Counted from the stretch's first letter, positions 44,102 to 52,448 are shown. The stretch: 64,000 nucleotides of DNA from CBDFHJ01 sp965247635 (GCA_965247635.1 CBDFHJ010000009.1:496001-560000); one strand, 5' to 3'. Numbers and translations are program-made. Notes: a model not told the origin generated them from the letters alone.

Positions 44102-44524
44102 ATGGAAGGGATCATCTACGCGCTGATAGCGGCGTTCGCGTGGGCCGTGGGCGCTATCGTCATACGCTTGGCGTTGCTCCACCTGCGCCCCACCTCGGGC
44201 ACCGTCATCTCGCTGGCCTCGGGGACCGCGGTCAGCATGGGTCTGGCAATTGGCTTCCACAGCGGCGCAATCGCCGGGCTTTCGATAGGAGCCTTGCTGG
44301 GGATCGCCCTTTACGGCGCCATAAACTTTCCCCTGGGCAGGCTCTTTAACTACTCCAGCGTGAGGCTTCTAGGGGTCAGCCGCGCCACGCCCGTCTTTAG
44401 CGCCGCACCCTTCATCGCCATGGTCCTGGCCATTATTTTCCTGGATGAGCAGTTGACCGTCCCCATTGTCTTGGGAGCCTTGGCCGTCATGGCGGGGGTT
44501 GCCCTGATCGTGAGCGAGCAGTGA
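44102..44524 (+). CDS. EamA-type transporter, N-terminal half protein
   Basis: 140 residues with about five transmembrane helices: IYALIAAFAWAVGAIVIRLA at the N-terminus, then TVISLASGTAVSMGLAI, ALLGIALYGAIN, FSAAPFIAMVLAIIFLDEQ and VLGALAVMAGVALIV. FLDEQLTVP is the usual EamA repeat signature. It is half the length of a typical DMT transporter. The next gene encodes another half and starts within this stop codon (GTGA), so the two probably form one heterodimeric transporter. Substrate unknown. Confidence 0.85.
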   Translation: MEGIIYALIAAFAWAVGAIVIRLALLHLRPTSGTVISLASGTAVSMGLAIGFHSGAIAGLSIGALLGIALYGAINFPLGRLFNYSSVRLLGVSRATPVFSAAPFIAMVLAIIFLDEQLTVPIVLGALAVMAGVALIVSEQ

Positions 44525-44988
44525 GGAAGATCGGCCAGCGCCCAAAGCTAAGGGGCTATCTATTCGCCGTGGCGGCAGCGGCGGCCTATGGCGGAAGCCA
44601 GGTCCTGGGGAAGCAGATCATTGACGATGTCCCGCCCCTCGTTGCCTCCGCCTTTGGGCTCATGCTTGGGATGGTCCTCTTAGGCGTAATGACCGTGCCC
44701 GATATGCGGCATGACCTGGCACGGAGCAACGGGGTCCCGGCAGTGGCCTACGGTTGGGCCGCGCTGGCGGGCCTCGCTTCCTCAACCGGGGTCATCATGA
44801 TGTTCCTGGCGCTGAGCAGCGCCCCTGTTGTGGTGGTCTCACCCATATTCGCCGTCAACCCGTTGATTGCCATTCTTCTCGCCCAGATTTTTATCCGACG
44901 GCTGGAACGGCTGACCTGGCGGGTCGTGATAGGGGCTATGCTGGTGGTAACCGGCATCGCCATCATCGCCATCGGTCGTAATATCTAG
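44521..44988 (+). CDS. EamA-type transporter, C-terminal half protein
   Basis: 155 residues, a single EamA repeat (GYLFAVAAAAAYGGSQVLGK, SAFGLMLGMVLLGVM, TGVIMMFLALSSAPVVVVSP and RVVIGAMLVVTGIAIIAI). The GTG start overlaps the preceding stop by four bases. The two halves in tandem correspond to the inverted-repeat halves of a normal ten-helix EamA protein. Its stop lies ~80 bases before tRNA-Ala. Confidence 0.85.
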   Translation: MRKIGQRPKLRGYLFAVAAAAAYGGSQVLGKQIIDDVPPLVASAFGLMLGMVLLGVMTVPDMRHDLARSNGVPAVAYGWAALAGLASSTGVIMMFLALSSAPVVVVSPIFAVNPLIAILLAQIFIRRLERLTWRVVIGAMLVVTGIAIIAIGRNI

Positions 44989-45065
44989 CGGTCCCTCCGC
45001 CGGTAGCGGTGGTGTTGTATAGTGGGTAGTGGCCAGGGACAGGGTAGGTCCCTCGGCCGTTGCGT

Positions 45066-45141
45066 GGGCCTGTAGCGCAGCTGGGAGCGCACCTCAATGG
45101 CATTGAGGGGGTCGTGGGTTCGAATCCCACCAGGTCCACCA
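45066..45141 (+). tRNA. tRNA-Ala (anticodon GGC)
   Basis: A 76-nt gene with encoded CCA. The acceptor is GGGCCTG/CAGGTCC, the D-arm TAGCGCAGCTGGGAGCGC, the anticodon stem-loop CCTCA-ATGGCAT-TGAGG gives GGC (reads GCC), and the T-loop is GGTTCGAATCC. The serine recombinase frame runs antisense through this gene. Confidence 0.95.
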
Positions 45142-46718
45142 ACGTGTACTGAACTGCGAACTGGGCCGTGGAGAGCCACCTCTGCGGCGTCTCCGCCCCC
45201 TATCGGGCTGTCCGGCGGCGTGGGTAGGGTGTAGTAGACCGTTGCTTTTCCTGGCTTGACCTTGATCTCCTTGACGAAGGACTTGATGAAGGCCCTCGAT
45301 TCGGTGATCTCGCTGGTCATCAGGAAGTCGCTCATGTCCTGTGCATAGGATGCGATGGTGTCCACGTTGTCCAGCACGGCCCGGCGCTCTGAGAGCAATG
45401 CCCTGGCCTCCTCTGCGGCGATCTCCAGCTTCTCCTGACGCTCCCGGTGCTCTCTGATGCGGGAGGTGGCGTCGGATATGTCGAGTTCCGAGTTCTCGAT
45501 GACGTGCCACACCCGGTCCAAGCGCCGCCGCACCTCGATAAGCTCCGCTTCGATGTTTTCCAGCCTCTCCCGCTGCTCAGCAGCCACTCCGTCCATCTCC
45601 TCGTCCATCAGCCTAACTAGGTCCCGGATGTTGCTTTCCGTGAGGATGTTTGCGCGAATCTGCTCGATCATCAGCTTCTCAAAGCGCTTGGAGTTGAGGC
45701 GAGGCGTCTTGCAGGTTCCCTTGCCCTTTTTCAGCAGTGAGTGGCAGACGTAGTAGCTGTACTTGCCGCTTTTGGCCTCAGCCGCAGTGAGCGCCTTTCC
45801 GCACTTCTCGCATTTCACCAAGCCGCTGAGAAGATAGGGGCTGGATGCCCGCCGGGGGTTGACCCTGGCAGGGGCCTTGGAGCGAAGGAAGCGGGTGATC
45901 CGTCGAAACTCCTGCTGAGAGACGATGGCGGGAAATGCCTTCTCCACCCGCACCGGTGGCGCACCGTCCTTGGCATCGACACCCCAAACCAGCGTTCCTG
46001 TGTACGCTTCGTTGGAGAGGATGCGGTGCACAGTGGACTTCAGCCAATGCTTGCCCGTGGACGTGGGGATGCCCTCACCATTCAGCGTCTTGGTGATGTC
46101 CAGGGTGCTCTTGCCCTGTAGGGCCATCAGGAAGATGCGCCGGATCACTGATTCCGCCGGCGGGTCCAGCTCCAGCTTGGGCCGCTTCTTTGCTCCGTCC
46201 TGGACCGACACCTTCCTGTACCCGAAGGGAGCGTAGGTGGAGACCCAGAAGCCCCGTATGGCGGCTTCCCGCATCCCTCGGACGACTTCTTGGGCCAAGT
46301 TTTCAGAGTAGAACTCGTCCACGCTCTCGATGATGGCCTCCATGAGCTTGCCGGTGGGAGAGTCGTCGGCGTGCTCGGTGATAGAGACGACTTTGATACC
46401 CCGCTTCCTTAGCATGGACTTGAAAGCCACGGCGTGCTCCCGTTTGCGGGTGAACCGTGAGAACTTCCAAGCAAGAATCTCATGGAAGGGAGCAGTGAGC
46501 TTGCTGGCCTCGTCCAGCATCTTGCGGAACTGGGGCCGGTCGGCGATGCGCCCGCTCTCGGCCTCGTCGACGTACTCCCTGGCCACGATGTAGCCGTTAG
46601 TCTCGGCGTAACCCCGAAGCGCCCTGAGCTGGGCGGACACGGACAGGTCCACGTCCTGCCGGTTGCTGGACACCCGTGCGTAGAGGGCTGCCGGTGTTGG
46701 GTCATTTTGTTGTTTCAT
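45142..46718 (-). CDS. Large serine recombinase
   Basis: About 525 residues to the tRNA border; the frame actually stays open antisense through tRNA-Ala to 44985, so the true stop lies beyond the junction. The resolvase domain opens with ALYARVSSNRQ (catalytic Ser17) and contains AWKFSRFTRKREH and VVSITEHADDSPTGKLM. It is followed by the recombinase domain (PFGYRKV...ILSNEAYTGTLVWG), a zinc-ribbon pair (CEKCGKAL and YVCHSLLKKGKGTC), a long coiled coil (~residues 385-460) and a conserved tail (AFIKSFVKEIKV). ATG 46718 is preceded by AAGGGAG at workable spacing; an upstream GTG has no room for a site. It probably integrates its element at the 3' end of tRNA-Ala. Confidence 0.9.
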
Positions 46719-46789
46719 GTATATCTTCACTCCCTTGAAAGTTGGTTTGCAATGAGATCGATATCGTCTTCATGTCCTGGCGTTTGCTA

Positions 46790-47194
46790 TCAGCCCTCAA
46801 GCGCCGACAAGAACCGGGGTGCATTGAGTATTCTTATCCCTTCATGCTCTGCAAGGGGAAGAAGGTGCCGCCGGTCTCCCGTGACCAGGTAGGCGGCAGA
46901 AGCCTCTACCGCACACCCCAGGATCCGGTTGTCCGCTTCGTTTCCCTCGATCACCTGTGGCACCTGCTGGGGGTCGATGATGTTTGCCGCGTCCCGCAGC
47001 ATCTCGATGGCCCTGTGTGTGTTCTCCTCCTCCCAGCCAAACTTGCGAGTCAATACCCCTGCACCCTCCTCCAGGACAAAAGATGAGAGACAGAGCTCGA
47101 AGCGCCCCCTGCGGGCCAGCTCCAGCACTAGGCGCTCGTTCCCAGGGAAGTTGAGACCTGAGACGATGACGTTGGTGTCCAGGACGACCCTCAT
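46790..47194 (-). CDS. PIN-domain toxin (COG1569-like)
   Basis: 134 residues and full length. Acidic PIN residues: Asp6 in VVLDTNVIVS, Glu in FVLEEG, Asp in EADNRILG and Asp in VTGDRRHLLPL. It is close to the truncated toxin at 971-1342 (the first 35 residues are nearly identical). The ATG overlaps the antitoxin stop by four bases. It probably cleaves RNA and is held inactive by the RHH partner. Its place beside the recombinase suggests a maintenance role for the mobile element. Confidence 0.88.
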   Translation of the reverse strand: MRVVLDTNVIVSGLNFPGNERLVLELARRGRFELCLSSFVLEEGAGVLTRKFGWEEENTHRAIEMLRDAANIIDPQQVPQVIEGNEADNRILGCAVEASAAYLVTGDRRHLLPLAEHEGIRILNAPRFLSALEG

Positions 47195-47460
47195 GCCCGG
47201 GTAGGACCGACTTCAGAGCGGTATTCCTCCACCAGCGGTCCCACATCCTCGGGTCCGAGACCCTGCTCCCTGGCCCGCTGCTCTCCGTACTGGAGCAGCG
47301 CTCTCCACTCACATTCTTCGATGTAGCGTACCAGCGCCTCTCGGAGGAGCTCACTTTTGGTGCGTCCCTCTTGCTTCATCACCTCGTCCACCCGCTCCGC
47401 CATCTCTGGAGGCAGGGAGAAGGTGATGGTCTTCGTTGTTCTTGGCAGGTCGGCCTCCAC
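47191..47460 (-). CDS. Ribbon-helix-helix antitoxin
   Basis: Up to 89 residues. PRTTKTITFSLPPEMAERVD is the RHH segment, and the C-terminal part (ALLQYGEQRAREQGLGPEDV) matches antitoxin 1. The annotated GTG start at 47460 has no ribosome site. By alignment with antitoxin 1, initiation could instead be at CTG 47448, which has GGAGG five bases upstream. The operator-like motif GTAAGACTCGGTAACA lies at 47465-47480. Confidence 0.82.
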   Translation of the reverse strand: MEADLPRTTKTITFSLPPEMAERVDEVMKQEGRTKSELLREALVRYIEECEWRALLQYGEQRAREQGLGPEDVGPLVEEYRSEVGPTRA

Positions 47461-47464
47461 ACTA

Positions 47465-47480
47465 TGTTACCGAGTCTTAC
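47465..47480 (-). promoter_or_regulatory. Conserved motif upstream of toxin-antitoxin operon 2
   Basis: GTAAGACTCGGTAACA on the minus strand, 15 of 16 bases the same as the motif before operon 1. Candidate antitoxin operator or promoter element. Confidence 0.5.
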
Positions 47481-47918
47481 TCTAATATTGCACCGACGAT
47501 GGACCCGCTGTCAACGGCCCGGAGACACCTTCACAGGTATGGAGATGCTGGGAAGAACTCCTTCGATTCCTTTAGGGTTCTGCTGAGTCCTCCCCTGTAG
47601 GACCTAAATGTAGAGCAGAGCTAAAGACCCAGCGCTCCGGGGCCCCTATTGCTAAATGATTGCTGCATGTGAGCGAGCAATTTCGAGCGAGATGCCCAAA
47701 ATACCCTCCCTACAGCATGGGCCCGGCAGCGCACCCAGAAACGGTCTCGGTTGACCTTGCTGGACGCCTGAAGCAAGGGGCGCCTAGATCAGAAGCATTG
47801 ACCCAGCTTCATTCATGAGGTGTGGGGGAGGGCACGCTCACCCTCCCTTTCAAGCCCTGACGTTCCCAGGGGCCTTCGTGGTGTGATGGACGTGTACAGA
47901 GATTTGAGTTTGTTCCAA
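47481..47918. other. Intergenic DNA between divergent genes
   Basis: About 440 bases with no supported gene. It divides the toxin-antitoxin/recombinase side of the mobile element from the replication-type genes and may hold an origin or promoters. Confidence 0.4.
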
Positions 47919-48113
47919 AAAGGGAAGTCGGGGTCCTGAGCAAGCTAATTCGGGGAGAAACCACCCCCTATAGGACCATCTCAGCAAGCACTTTGTGTCC
48001 AGAGCGGGTTCCAGGGGGTGGTGCCAGGAACGGGCTAGGGAAACTTCCCGAAAAGGAAGTGCCGATTTGTGAGCCGACTTCCCTTTCGTCGTGGAGAAGT
48101 TTCCTTTTCGGAA
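47919..48113. promoter_or_regulatory. Cluster of inverted GGAAGT motifs upstream of the HTH gene
   Basis: Two nested pairs. AAAGGGAAGTCGG at 47919-47931 is repeated inverted at 48074-48086 (13 of 13). ACTTCC-CGAAAA-GGAAGT at 48043-48060 is a palindrome, and a near copy in opposite orientation lies at 48098-48116 (core TTCC-TTTTC-GGAA at 48101-48113). The last one is 17 bases before the ATG at 48131. The arrangement suits binding of a dimeric regulator, perhaps the adjacent HTH protein, or iterons of an origin. Confidence 0.6.
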
Positions 48114-48130
48114 GTGGGAGTGAGGGACCG

Positions 48131-48958
48131 ATGAAAGAGAGGGCTGTAGCGATGGAAAAGACGAGGAGCCTGGAGAACCTGCACGAGTTGCGGCTCATGG
48201 CGCTGCTGCTCGACGTGATACGCGAGAAAGGGCGCATGGAAGCGGCGGACCTGTTGGGCGTCAACTACAAGACCCTGGCTAGAGCCGTGGAGACCGGCAG
48301 CCTTTCGCCGCGCATGAGCCATGCGTTGGATCGTTTGCTCCTGTCCAGGGAGTCCAAAGCTATGGCCGCGCAGCAGGAACGCATCGCAGCTCTGGAGGGG
48401 CGGGTGGAGGGCCTGGAACAGAAGATCAAGAGCAGTCTCGGCAAGGTGCGAGCCTTCGTCGAGGGCCAGGTGAAGGCCCTGGGAGAGGAGCACACCAGGG
48501 CTCTGCGCCAGTTGGAGCGACGGGTGGCTGAGGTCGGGGCCGGGCAGGGGTCGGGGAGCGGGGCTAATGCGGTTCGCAAGCCGGTTGGTAATACCATGTT
48601 TCGGCGGAAGTATCCCGAGCTGGTGACCCGTGAACCTGCGCCAGACGACGAGGAGGTCTATGGCGCGGCGTGGCCGCTGGTCGAGGAGTGGCGAAGGCTC
48701 AGGAAAGGCCATCCCAACGACGGCAGGAGCCTGTCGTGGCTGGTGACGGAGGAGCGCATCCTGAATCTGGAGCTGGCTATGGCCGAGGAACACGGGCTGA
48801 CCCTGCCGCCCGAGACCCAGCCGCTCGCGGGGGTGTGGAGGAACGGGCAGCGACGCTCGATAGAAGCGGCCCTGAGCGACACCCGGTGGGCGCGGACCAG
48901 GAGGGAGCGGCTCAGGTGGGTGCGGCGGTTCTTCACCGTGGGACTGTGGTGGAAGTAG
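48131..48958 (+). CDS. HTH/coiled-coil DNA-binding protein, unrecognised family
   Basis: 275 residues. Residues ~15-60 contain a Fis-like or HTH_8-like helix-turn-helix (RMEAADLLGVNYKTLARAVE). Residues ~75-140 are a predicted coiled coil (AAQQERIAALEGRVEGLEQK and onward), followed by a Gly/Ser spacer. A C-terminal domain of ~110 residues is rich in Trp and Arg (AAWPLVEEWRRL, TRRERLRWVRRFFTVGLWWK). A longer upstream frame was rejected because ATG 48131 directly follows the motif cluster and has GAGGG before it. As the first gene of the long plus-strand block it may regulate or initiate replication of the element; inference only. Confidence 0.7.
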   Translation: MKERAVAMEKTRSLENLHELRLMALLLDVIREKGRMEAADLLGVNYKTLARAVETGSLSPRMSHALDRLLLSRESKAMAAQQERIAALEGRVEGLEQKIKSSLGKVRAFVEGQVKALGEEHTRALRQLERRVAEVGAGQGSGSGANAVRKPVGNTMFRRKYPELVTREPAPDDEEVYGAAWPLVEEWRRLRKGHPNDGRSLSWLVTEERILNLELAMAEEHGLTLPPETQPLAGVWRNGQRRSIEAALSDTRWARTRRERLRWVRRFFTVGLWWK

Positions 48959-49647
48959 GCGCTGCGTCGTCTCCGCACCATGTTTGCTGCATGAGTGCAA
49001 GTGATGTGGGTGGTGAGGCCCAAAAGGTATTGCCAAAGGGGAGATGGGGCGTAATACTGAGATTGTTATCAGGTTTTTCCAGTGTTTCTTTGCCATAGAA
49101 ACCTGGGGGTCCTTTCCCTGAGCCCGGGATGTACCAGAGGGATCGAGCCAGGCTCTCCCAACGGTCGCCCAAGAGGGATGCTTCCACAAAGGCCGGAGTG
49201 CGTCCTGCGTTTCGACCTTTCGATACGACGGTTGGAGTGCCCATGCCCTCTGACCGTCCCCCCATGCCTGCGGCATAGCTCTTCAGACAGCTAGGCCGCA
49301 GCTTCGACACGCGCCCGTCTGCCATTTGCATCGCAGGCTGGCCGCTTCACGTCACCGCAGCCTCCCCAGAGTCGGCGCGCCATATTGACCCTGGTCGAGC
49401 TGTGCCCTTATTCACCCGCGTCTGTTCCGTGACCACGTCGTAGGGCAGCCGCGCCGCGTCTTCGTAGCTCCCCAGAACTCGCGTTGCGACGAAGAGACCC
49501 TGGCCGAGCTGCGTCTTCTTCACAACCACACTCCGTTCTCCGCGTTTGGCATCCGACCGTGGGCGGAGTGTGTCCATCGACAGTCAACCCATAAGCCACG
49601 ACCCGTGCTGTGGATGCCGGTGCGGGCAACACACTAAGGAGGTGCGC
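48959..49647. other. Long stretch with no confident gene
   Basis: About 690 bases. Only one weak candidate (minus strand, see 49347-49577) was found. I see no RNA gene or repeat. It may contain the promoter for the operon that starts at 49648. Confidence 0.4.
49347..49577 (-). CDS. Possible small protein, unknown function
   Basis: A 76-codon frame; a GTG about 20 codons in (KKTQLGQGLFVATRV) has GGAG just upstream and gives a 57-residue alternative. Third codon positions are GC-rich as in real genes here, and DAARLPYDVVTEQTRV looks protein-like. No family recognised; orientation is opposite to all neighbours. Confidence 0.3.
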   Translation of the reverse strand: MDTLRPRSDAKRGERSVVVKKTQLGQGLFVATRVLGSYEDAARLPYDVVTEQTRVNKGTARPGSIWRADSGEAAVT

Positions 49648-49920
49648 ATGCACATCAAGGAACGGGTTCCACGGGTCCTGGCCGCCGTCGCCGGGACCGG
49701 AAGAGCCATGCGGCGGCACAAACGGAGGACGCTGGCGGCAGGCGTGGCGTTGCTCCTGGTAACGCCCCTGTTGACCGGTTCAGGCGTTGACGCCTTCACC
49801 GTCAACGCTCTGGCCCTTGGATGCGGGGCGCTGATGCTCCGGCGGTTCATGGGCGCAAGGAACAGGAAACAGGCGATACAAGCACTACGGCAATCGAAAG
49901 TAGAAAGGAGAACACGATGA
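49648..49920 (+). CDS. Small membrane protein, unknown function
   Basis: 90 residues. A basic N-terminus (MHIKERVPRV...MRRHKRRT) precedes one or two hydrophobic helices (LAAGVALLLVTPLLT and VNALALGCGALMLRRF), and the C-terminus is basic. ATG 49648 has a perfect AAGGAGG seven bases away. The stop overlaps the next ATG (ATGA). First gene of a coupled group leading to the primase gene. Confidence 0.7.
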   Translation: MHIKERVPRVLAAVAGTGRAMRRHKRRTLAAGVALLLVTPLLTGSGVDAFTVNALALGCGALMLRRFMGARNRKQAIQALRQSKVERRTR

Positions 49921-50387
49921 CAACGGCAGTGATGAACAACAGAACGATGGTGGTGGGTGAAAGGCCCAGGCGCAGTCTGGAGGAGTTGGTGGACCGGGTG
50001 ATGGATGCCCTCTTTGCCAGCAACCGCGAGCAGTCAACGGCGCAGGGCGTGGCCAAGAGCGTCCACGACGCACGGCGGCTGCGCAAGGCGGGGAACCTGG
50101 ACGGAGCGCTGGCGGTGTTTGCCAGCGTCGAACCGGACACGACCGCCCCAAACGAGACGCGTTGGACCTTCGCCGAGTGGCAGGACCTGGTGCGACGACG
50201 GTTCGGGCAAAGCGAGACCCTGGTGTACAGCCAGGGCGCCGGCAGAGCTGCGGCGCTCGCTCCCCACGGCGACGGGACCGTGAAAGTCCTGGCCGTGCTG
50301 GGGATGGTGTGGCAGCCGGGCAAGGTGGTCTCCGCGAGGAGCCTGCGGGGCCTGAAGCCCCTGAAAGGAGGTGGGTCATGGTCGTAG
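49917..50387 (+). CDS. Hypothetical protein of the mobile module
   Basis: 156 residues, soluble, no recognised family. The N-terminal half is helical (RRSLEELVDRVMDALFAS, then VHDARRLRKAGNLDGALAVF, which recalls a single TPR-like helix pair). The C-terminal half has more beta character (TVKVLAVLGMVWQPGKVVSA). AAAGGAG precedes the ATG, and coupling on both sides (a 4-base overlap upstream and a 10-base overlap with the primase gene) suggests it acts with the primase-like protein. Confidence 0.7.
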   Translation: MTTAVMNNRTMVVGERPRRSLEELVDRVMDALFASNREQSTAQGVAKSVHDARRLRKAGNLDGALAVFASVEPDTTAPNETRWTFAEWQDLVRRRFGQSETLVYSQGAGRAAALAPHGDGTVKVLAVLGMVWQPGKVVSARSLRGLKPLKGGGSWS

Positions 50388-51436
50388 CCAACACACAGGT
50401 GGACCTGGAGGCCCTCAAGAGCCGCCATTCCCTGGCCGACGTGGTGGAGGCTGCGGGCGTGCAGCTGAGGGGAAGGGGCCGCGTCCGTCAGGGCGTCTGC
50501 CCCTTCCACCAGGAGTCGGAAGGCAGCTTTACGGTGTACGGCGATTCGGAACGTTGGTATTGCTTCGGGTGCGGTCTAGGAGGAGACGTGCTGGACTTTA
50601 TCCAGCGGGCCGAGGGCCTGACCCTGCCCGAGGCGATACAGAGGCTGGGTGGTGGGACTGGGCTGGCTCCCAGCCCAGCCGTCCGGTCGAGGACGCAGGC
50701 CGCGCCACGGCGTACCGCTGCTCCCGTGGTTCCCCAGCGGGACCCGGCGGCGCTGTCGGCGGCAACGAGGTTCTACCTCCGGTCCATGCTGCGCAGCAGT
50801 GAGGCGCGTGAGTATCTGGCGTCCAGGGGCATCGGCTTCGATACCGCCTGCCGCCTGGGTCTTGGCTACGCGCCGGGGGACGGGCTGCGCCGATACCTTG
50901 AAGCCTACGGATTCGGCGGCGAGCGGATACGGGCCTCGGGCCTGTTCACCGAGCGGGGAGAGCGGTTCGCAGGGATGGTGGTGGTTCCCGACCTGGCCTC
51001 GGGACGCGTCCGCTGGCTTGTGGGCCGGGCCATTGACCCGGAGCGGTCGCCGAGGTTCCAGGCGCTGCCCGGACCCAAGCCGGTGCTTGGACTTGGGCGG
51101 CTTGGGGCTGCGCCGTCTTGGGTGGTCCTTACTGAAGGGGTGTTCGACTGGCTTGCCCTTGTCCAGTGGGGCCTTCCCGCCGTGGCGGCCCTAGGAACGC
51201 AGGGCATGGAGCGGGTGGCAGGTAGCTTGCTTGCCTTCCCCCGCGTGTTCCTCGCCTTCGACTCAGACGACGCGGGACGCGAGGCCGCCGAGCGGCTTGA
51301 GAGCTTGCTTGGACGGCGGGCCGCCACGGTGCGCTTGCTTGAAGGGGTCACCGACGTGGCGGAGCTTGCCACGCATCCCCACGGGCGGGCGATCTTCCTG
51401 GGCTTGCTTGCCAGGGCGGCCCGCACCGCTAGGTAG
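50378..51436 (+). CDS. DnaG-like primase with CHC2 zinc finger and Toprim domain
   Basis: 352 residues. The CHC2 zinc finger is at 41-65 (Cys41-Pro-Phe-His44 ... Cys62-Phe-Gly-Cys65), followed by DVLDFIQRAEGLTLPEAIQR as in DnaG. A middle domain (YLASRGIGFDTACRLGLGYA) precedes a Toprim domain with TEGVFDW (~250) and the DxD-type AFDSDDAG (~293). It is shorter than chromosomal DnaG and lacks the C-terminal helicase-binding domain, as in plasmid and phage primases. AAAGGAGGTGGGTC precedes ATG 50378. It probably makes RNA primers for element replication. Confidence 0.9.
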   Translation: MVVANTQVDLEALKSRHSLADVVEAAGVQLRGRGRVRQGVCPFHQESEGSFTVYGDSERWYCFGCGLGGDVLDFIQRAEGLTLPEAIQRLGGGTGLAPSPAVRSRTQAAPRRTAAPVVPQRDPAALSAATRFYLRSMLRSSEAREYLASRGIGFDTACRLGLGYAPGDGLRRYLEAYGFGGERIRASGLFTERGERFAGMVVVPDLASGRVRWLVGRAIDPERSPRFQALPGPKPVLGLGRLGAAPSWVVLTEGVFDWLALVQWGLPAVAALGTQGMERVAGSLLAFPRVFLAFDSDDAGREAAERLESLLGRRAATVRLLEGVTDVAELATHPHGRAIFLGLLARAARTAR

Positions 51437-51666
51437 CACAGTCCCCCTTCCATACGGGCTTCCCGCCCGCTCTTGTGCCCACGCAGCCCACCGTCTTGCA
51501 GGCTCCCGTGCCCTGCGCCATCAAAACCCTACAGCATTACCCAAGGAGGCGTTATGCCCAATGAATGACGGGGCTTGCCCCGCCCACGGGTTTCCCATAG
51601 GGGAACCCTGCACCGACCAGATAAAGAGCAGTCAGCACATCACAGACATCACAAAGGAGAAGCACA
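51437..51666. other. Intergenic DNA, no gene seen
   Basis: 230 bases between primase and annealing-protein genes; no clear hairpin of the type seen at other junctions of this operon. Confidence 0.4.
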
Positions 51667-52419
51667 ATGACGAACGCATCGACCAAGAACGGAAGCAACG
51701 GCGTCCACCCGGACGCTGCAATCACTCCGGAGCACGACCTGCTCTGGGACAGCCTGTCCCCAAGGGTGGTGAGCGAGCTGGAGAAGCCCCTCGACCCGAG
51801 CCTGGTGTCCCAGCGTAAGGGACGGGCCGGGCGCACATACCAGTACATCGAGGGACACACCGTCATCGACCAGGCGAACGAGATATTCGGTCGCGGCGGC
51901 TGGGGCTACGAACTCGTGGGCGACGTGACCCTGCGGGAGATCGAGCAGGTCGATCCCAAGACGGGCGAGATGAGCCGCATCCGCGCCTACAGCGCTCCCG
52001 TGCGGGTCACCGTCCCCGGCGCTCCGTCCCGCACGGACATCGGGTTCCACGCCGTGGCGGAGGAGACGGCGGAGGGTCACGACACAGCCTGCAAAGGGTC
52101 GGTTACCGACGGTCTCAAACGCGCCCTGCGCAGCTTCGGAGACCAGTTCGGGAATTGCCTCTACGGAGACCAGGCGGCCACCGGGCAACCGGCGAAGCAG
52201 GAAAGCGCAGCCGACTCCCTTGCTCCGTCGCTGCGGGCGACGCTGATCGACCTGGGGGCGATGCAGGGGTTCGACGAGAAGCAGGTGCGGGCTGCGGTCA
52301 AGGGCAAGACGGGCAAGGACCTTGAGGCGGTATCGGCATCGGAGCTGACGCCGCTGGTGCAAGGGGCGACCCGGAAGCTCCAGCAGACGCGGGAAGCAGA
52401 TGTGCCGGAAGCGGCATGA
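51667..52419 (+). CDS. Rad52/22-family single-strand annealing protein
   Basis: 250 residues. The Rad52 core is seen in YQYIEGHTVIDQANEIFG followed by GWGYELVGDVTLREIE, and in GFHAVAEETAEGHDTACKGS followed by VTDGLKRALRSFGDQFGN, the classic nucleotide-binding helix region. The C-terminal ~80 residues are a separate helical tail. AAAGGAGAAGCACA precedes the ATG. Phage- and plasmid-borne Rad52-type proteins anneal complementary single strands; with SSB and the RecB/Cas4-like nuclease downstream this suggests a self-contained recombination system. Confidence 0.88.
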   Translation: MTNASTKNGSNGVHPDAAITPEHDLLWDSLSPRVVSELEKPLDPSLVSQRKGRAGRTYQYIEGHTVIDQANEIFGRGGWGYELVGDVTLREIEQVDPKTGEMSRIRAYSAPVRVTVPGAPSRTDIGFHAVAEETAEGHDTACKGSVTDGLKRALRSFGDQFGNCLYGDQAATGQPAKQESAADSLAPSLRATLIDLGAMQGFDEKQVRAAVKGKTGKDLEAVSASELTPLVQGATRKLQQTREADVPEAA

Positions 52420-52448
52420 GCCCAACGCGCCATAGCGAGCCCACGTAA

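Noticed and set aside
44985..45141. C-terminal extension of the serine recombinase (GGPGGIRTHDPLNAIEV...)
   Set aside because: This is the antisense of tRNA-Ala, a well-known source of spurious annotated tails. I treat it as read-through across an integration junction, not a protein domain.
49821..49916. Longer start for the 156-residue protein
   Set aside because: The upstream codons overlap the preceding membrane-protein gene; ATG 49917 has AAAGGAG and an ATGA overlap.
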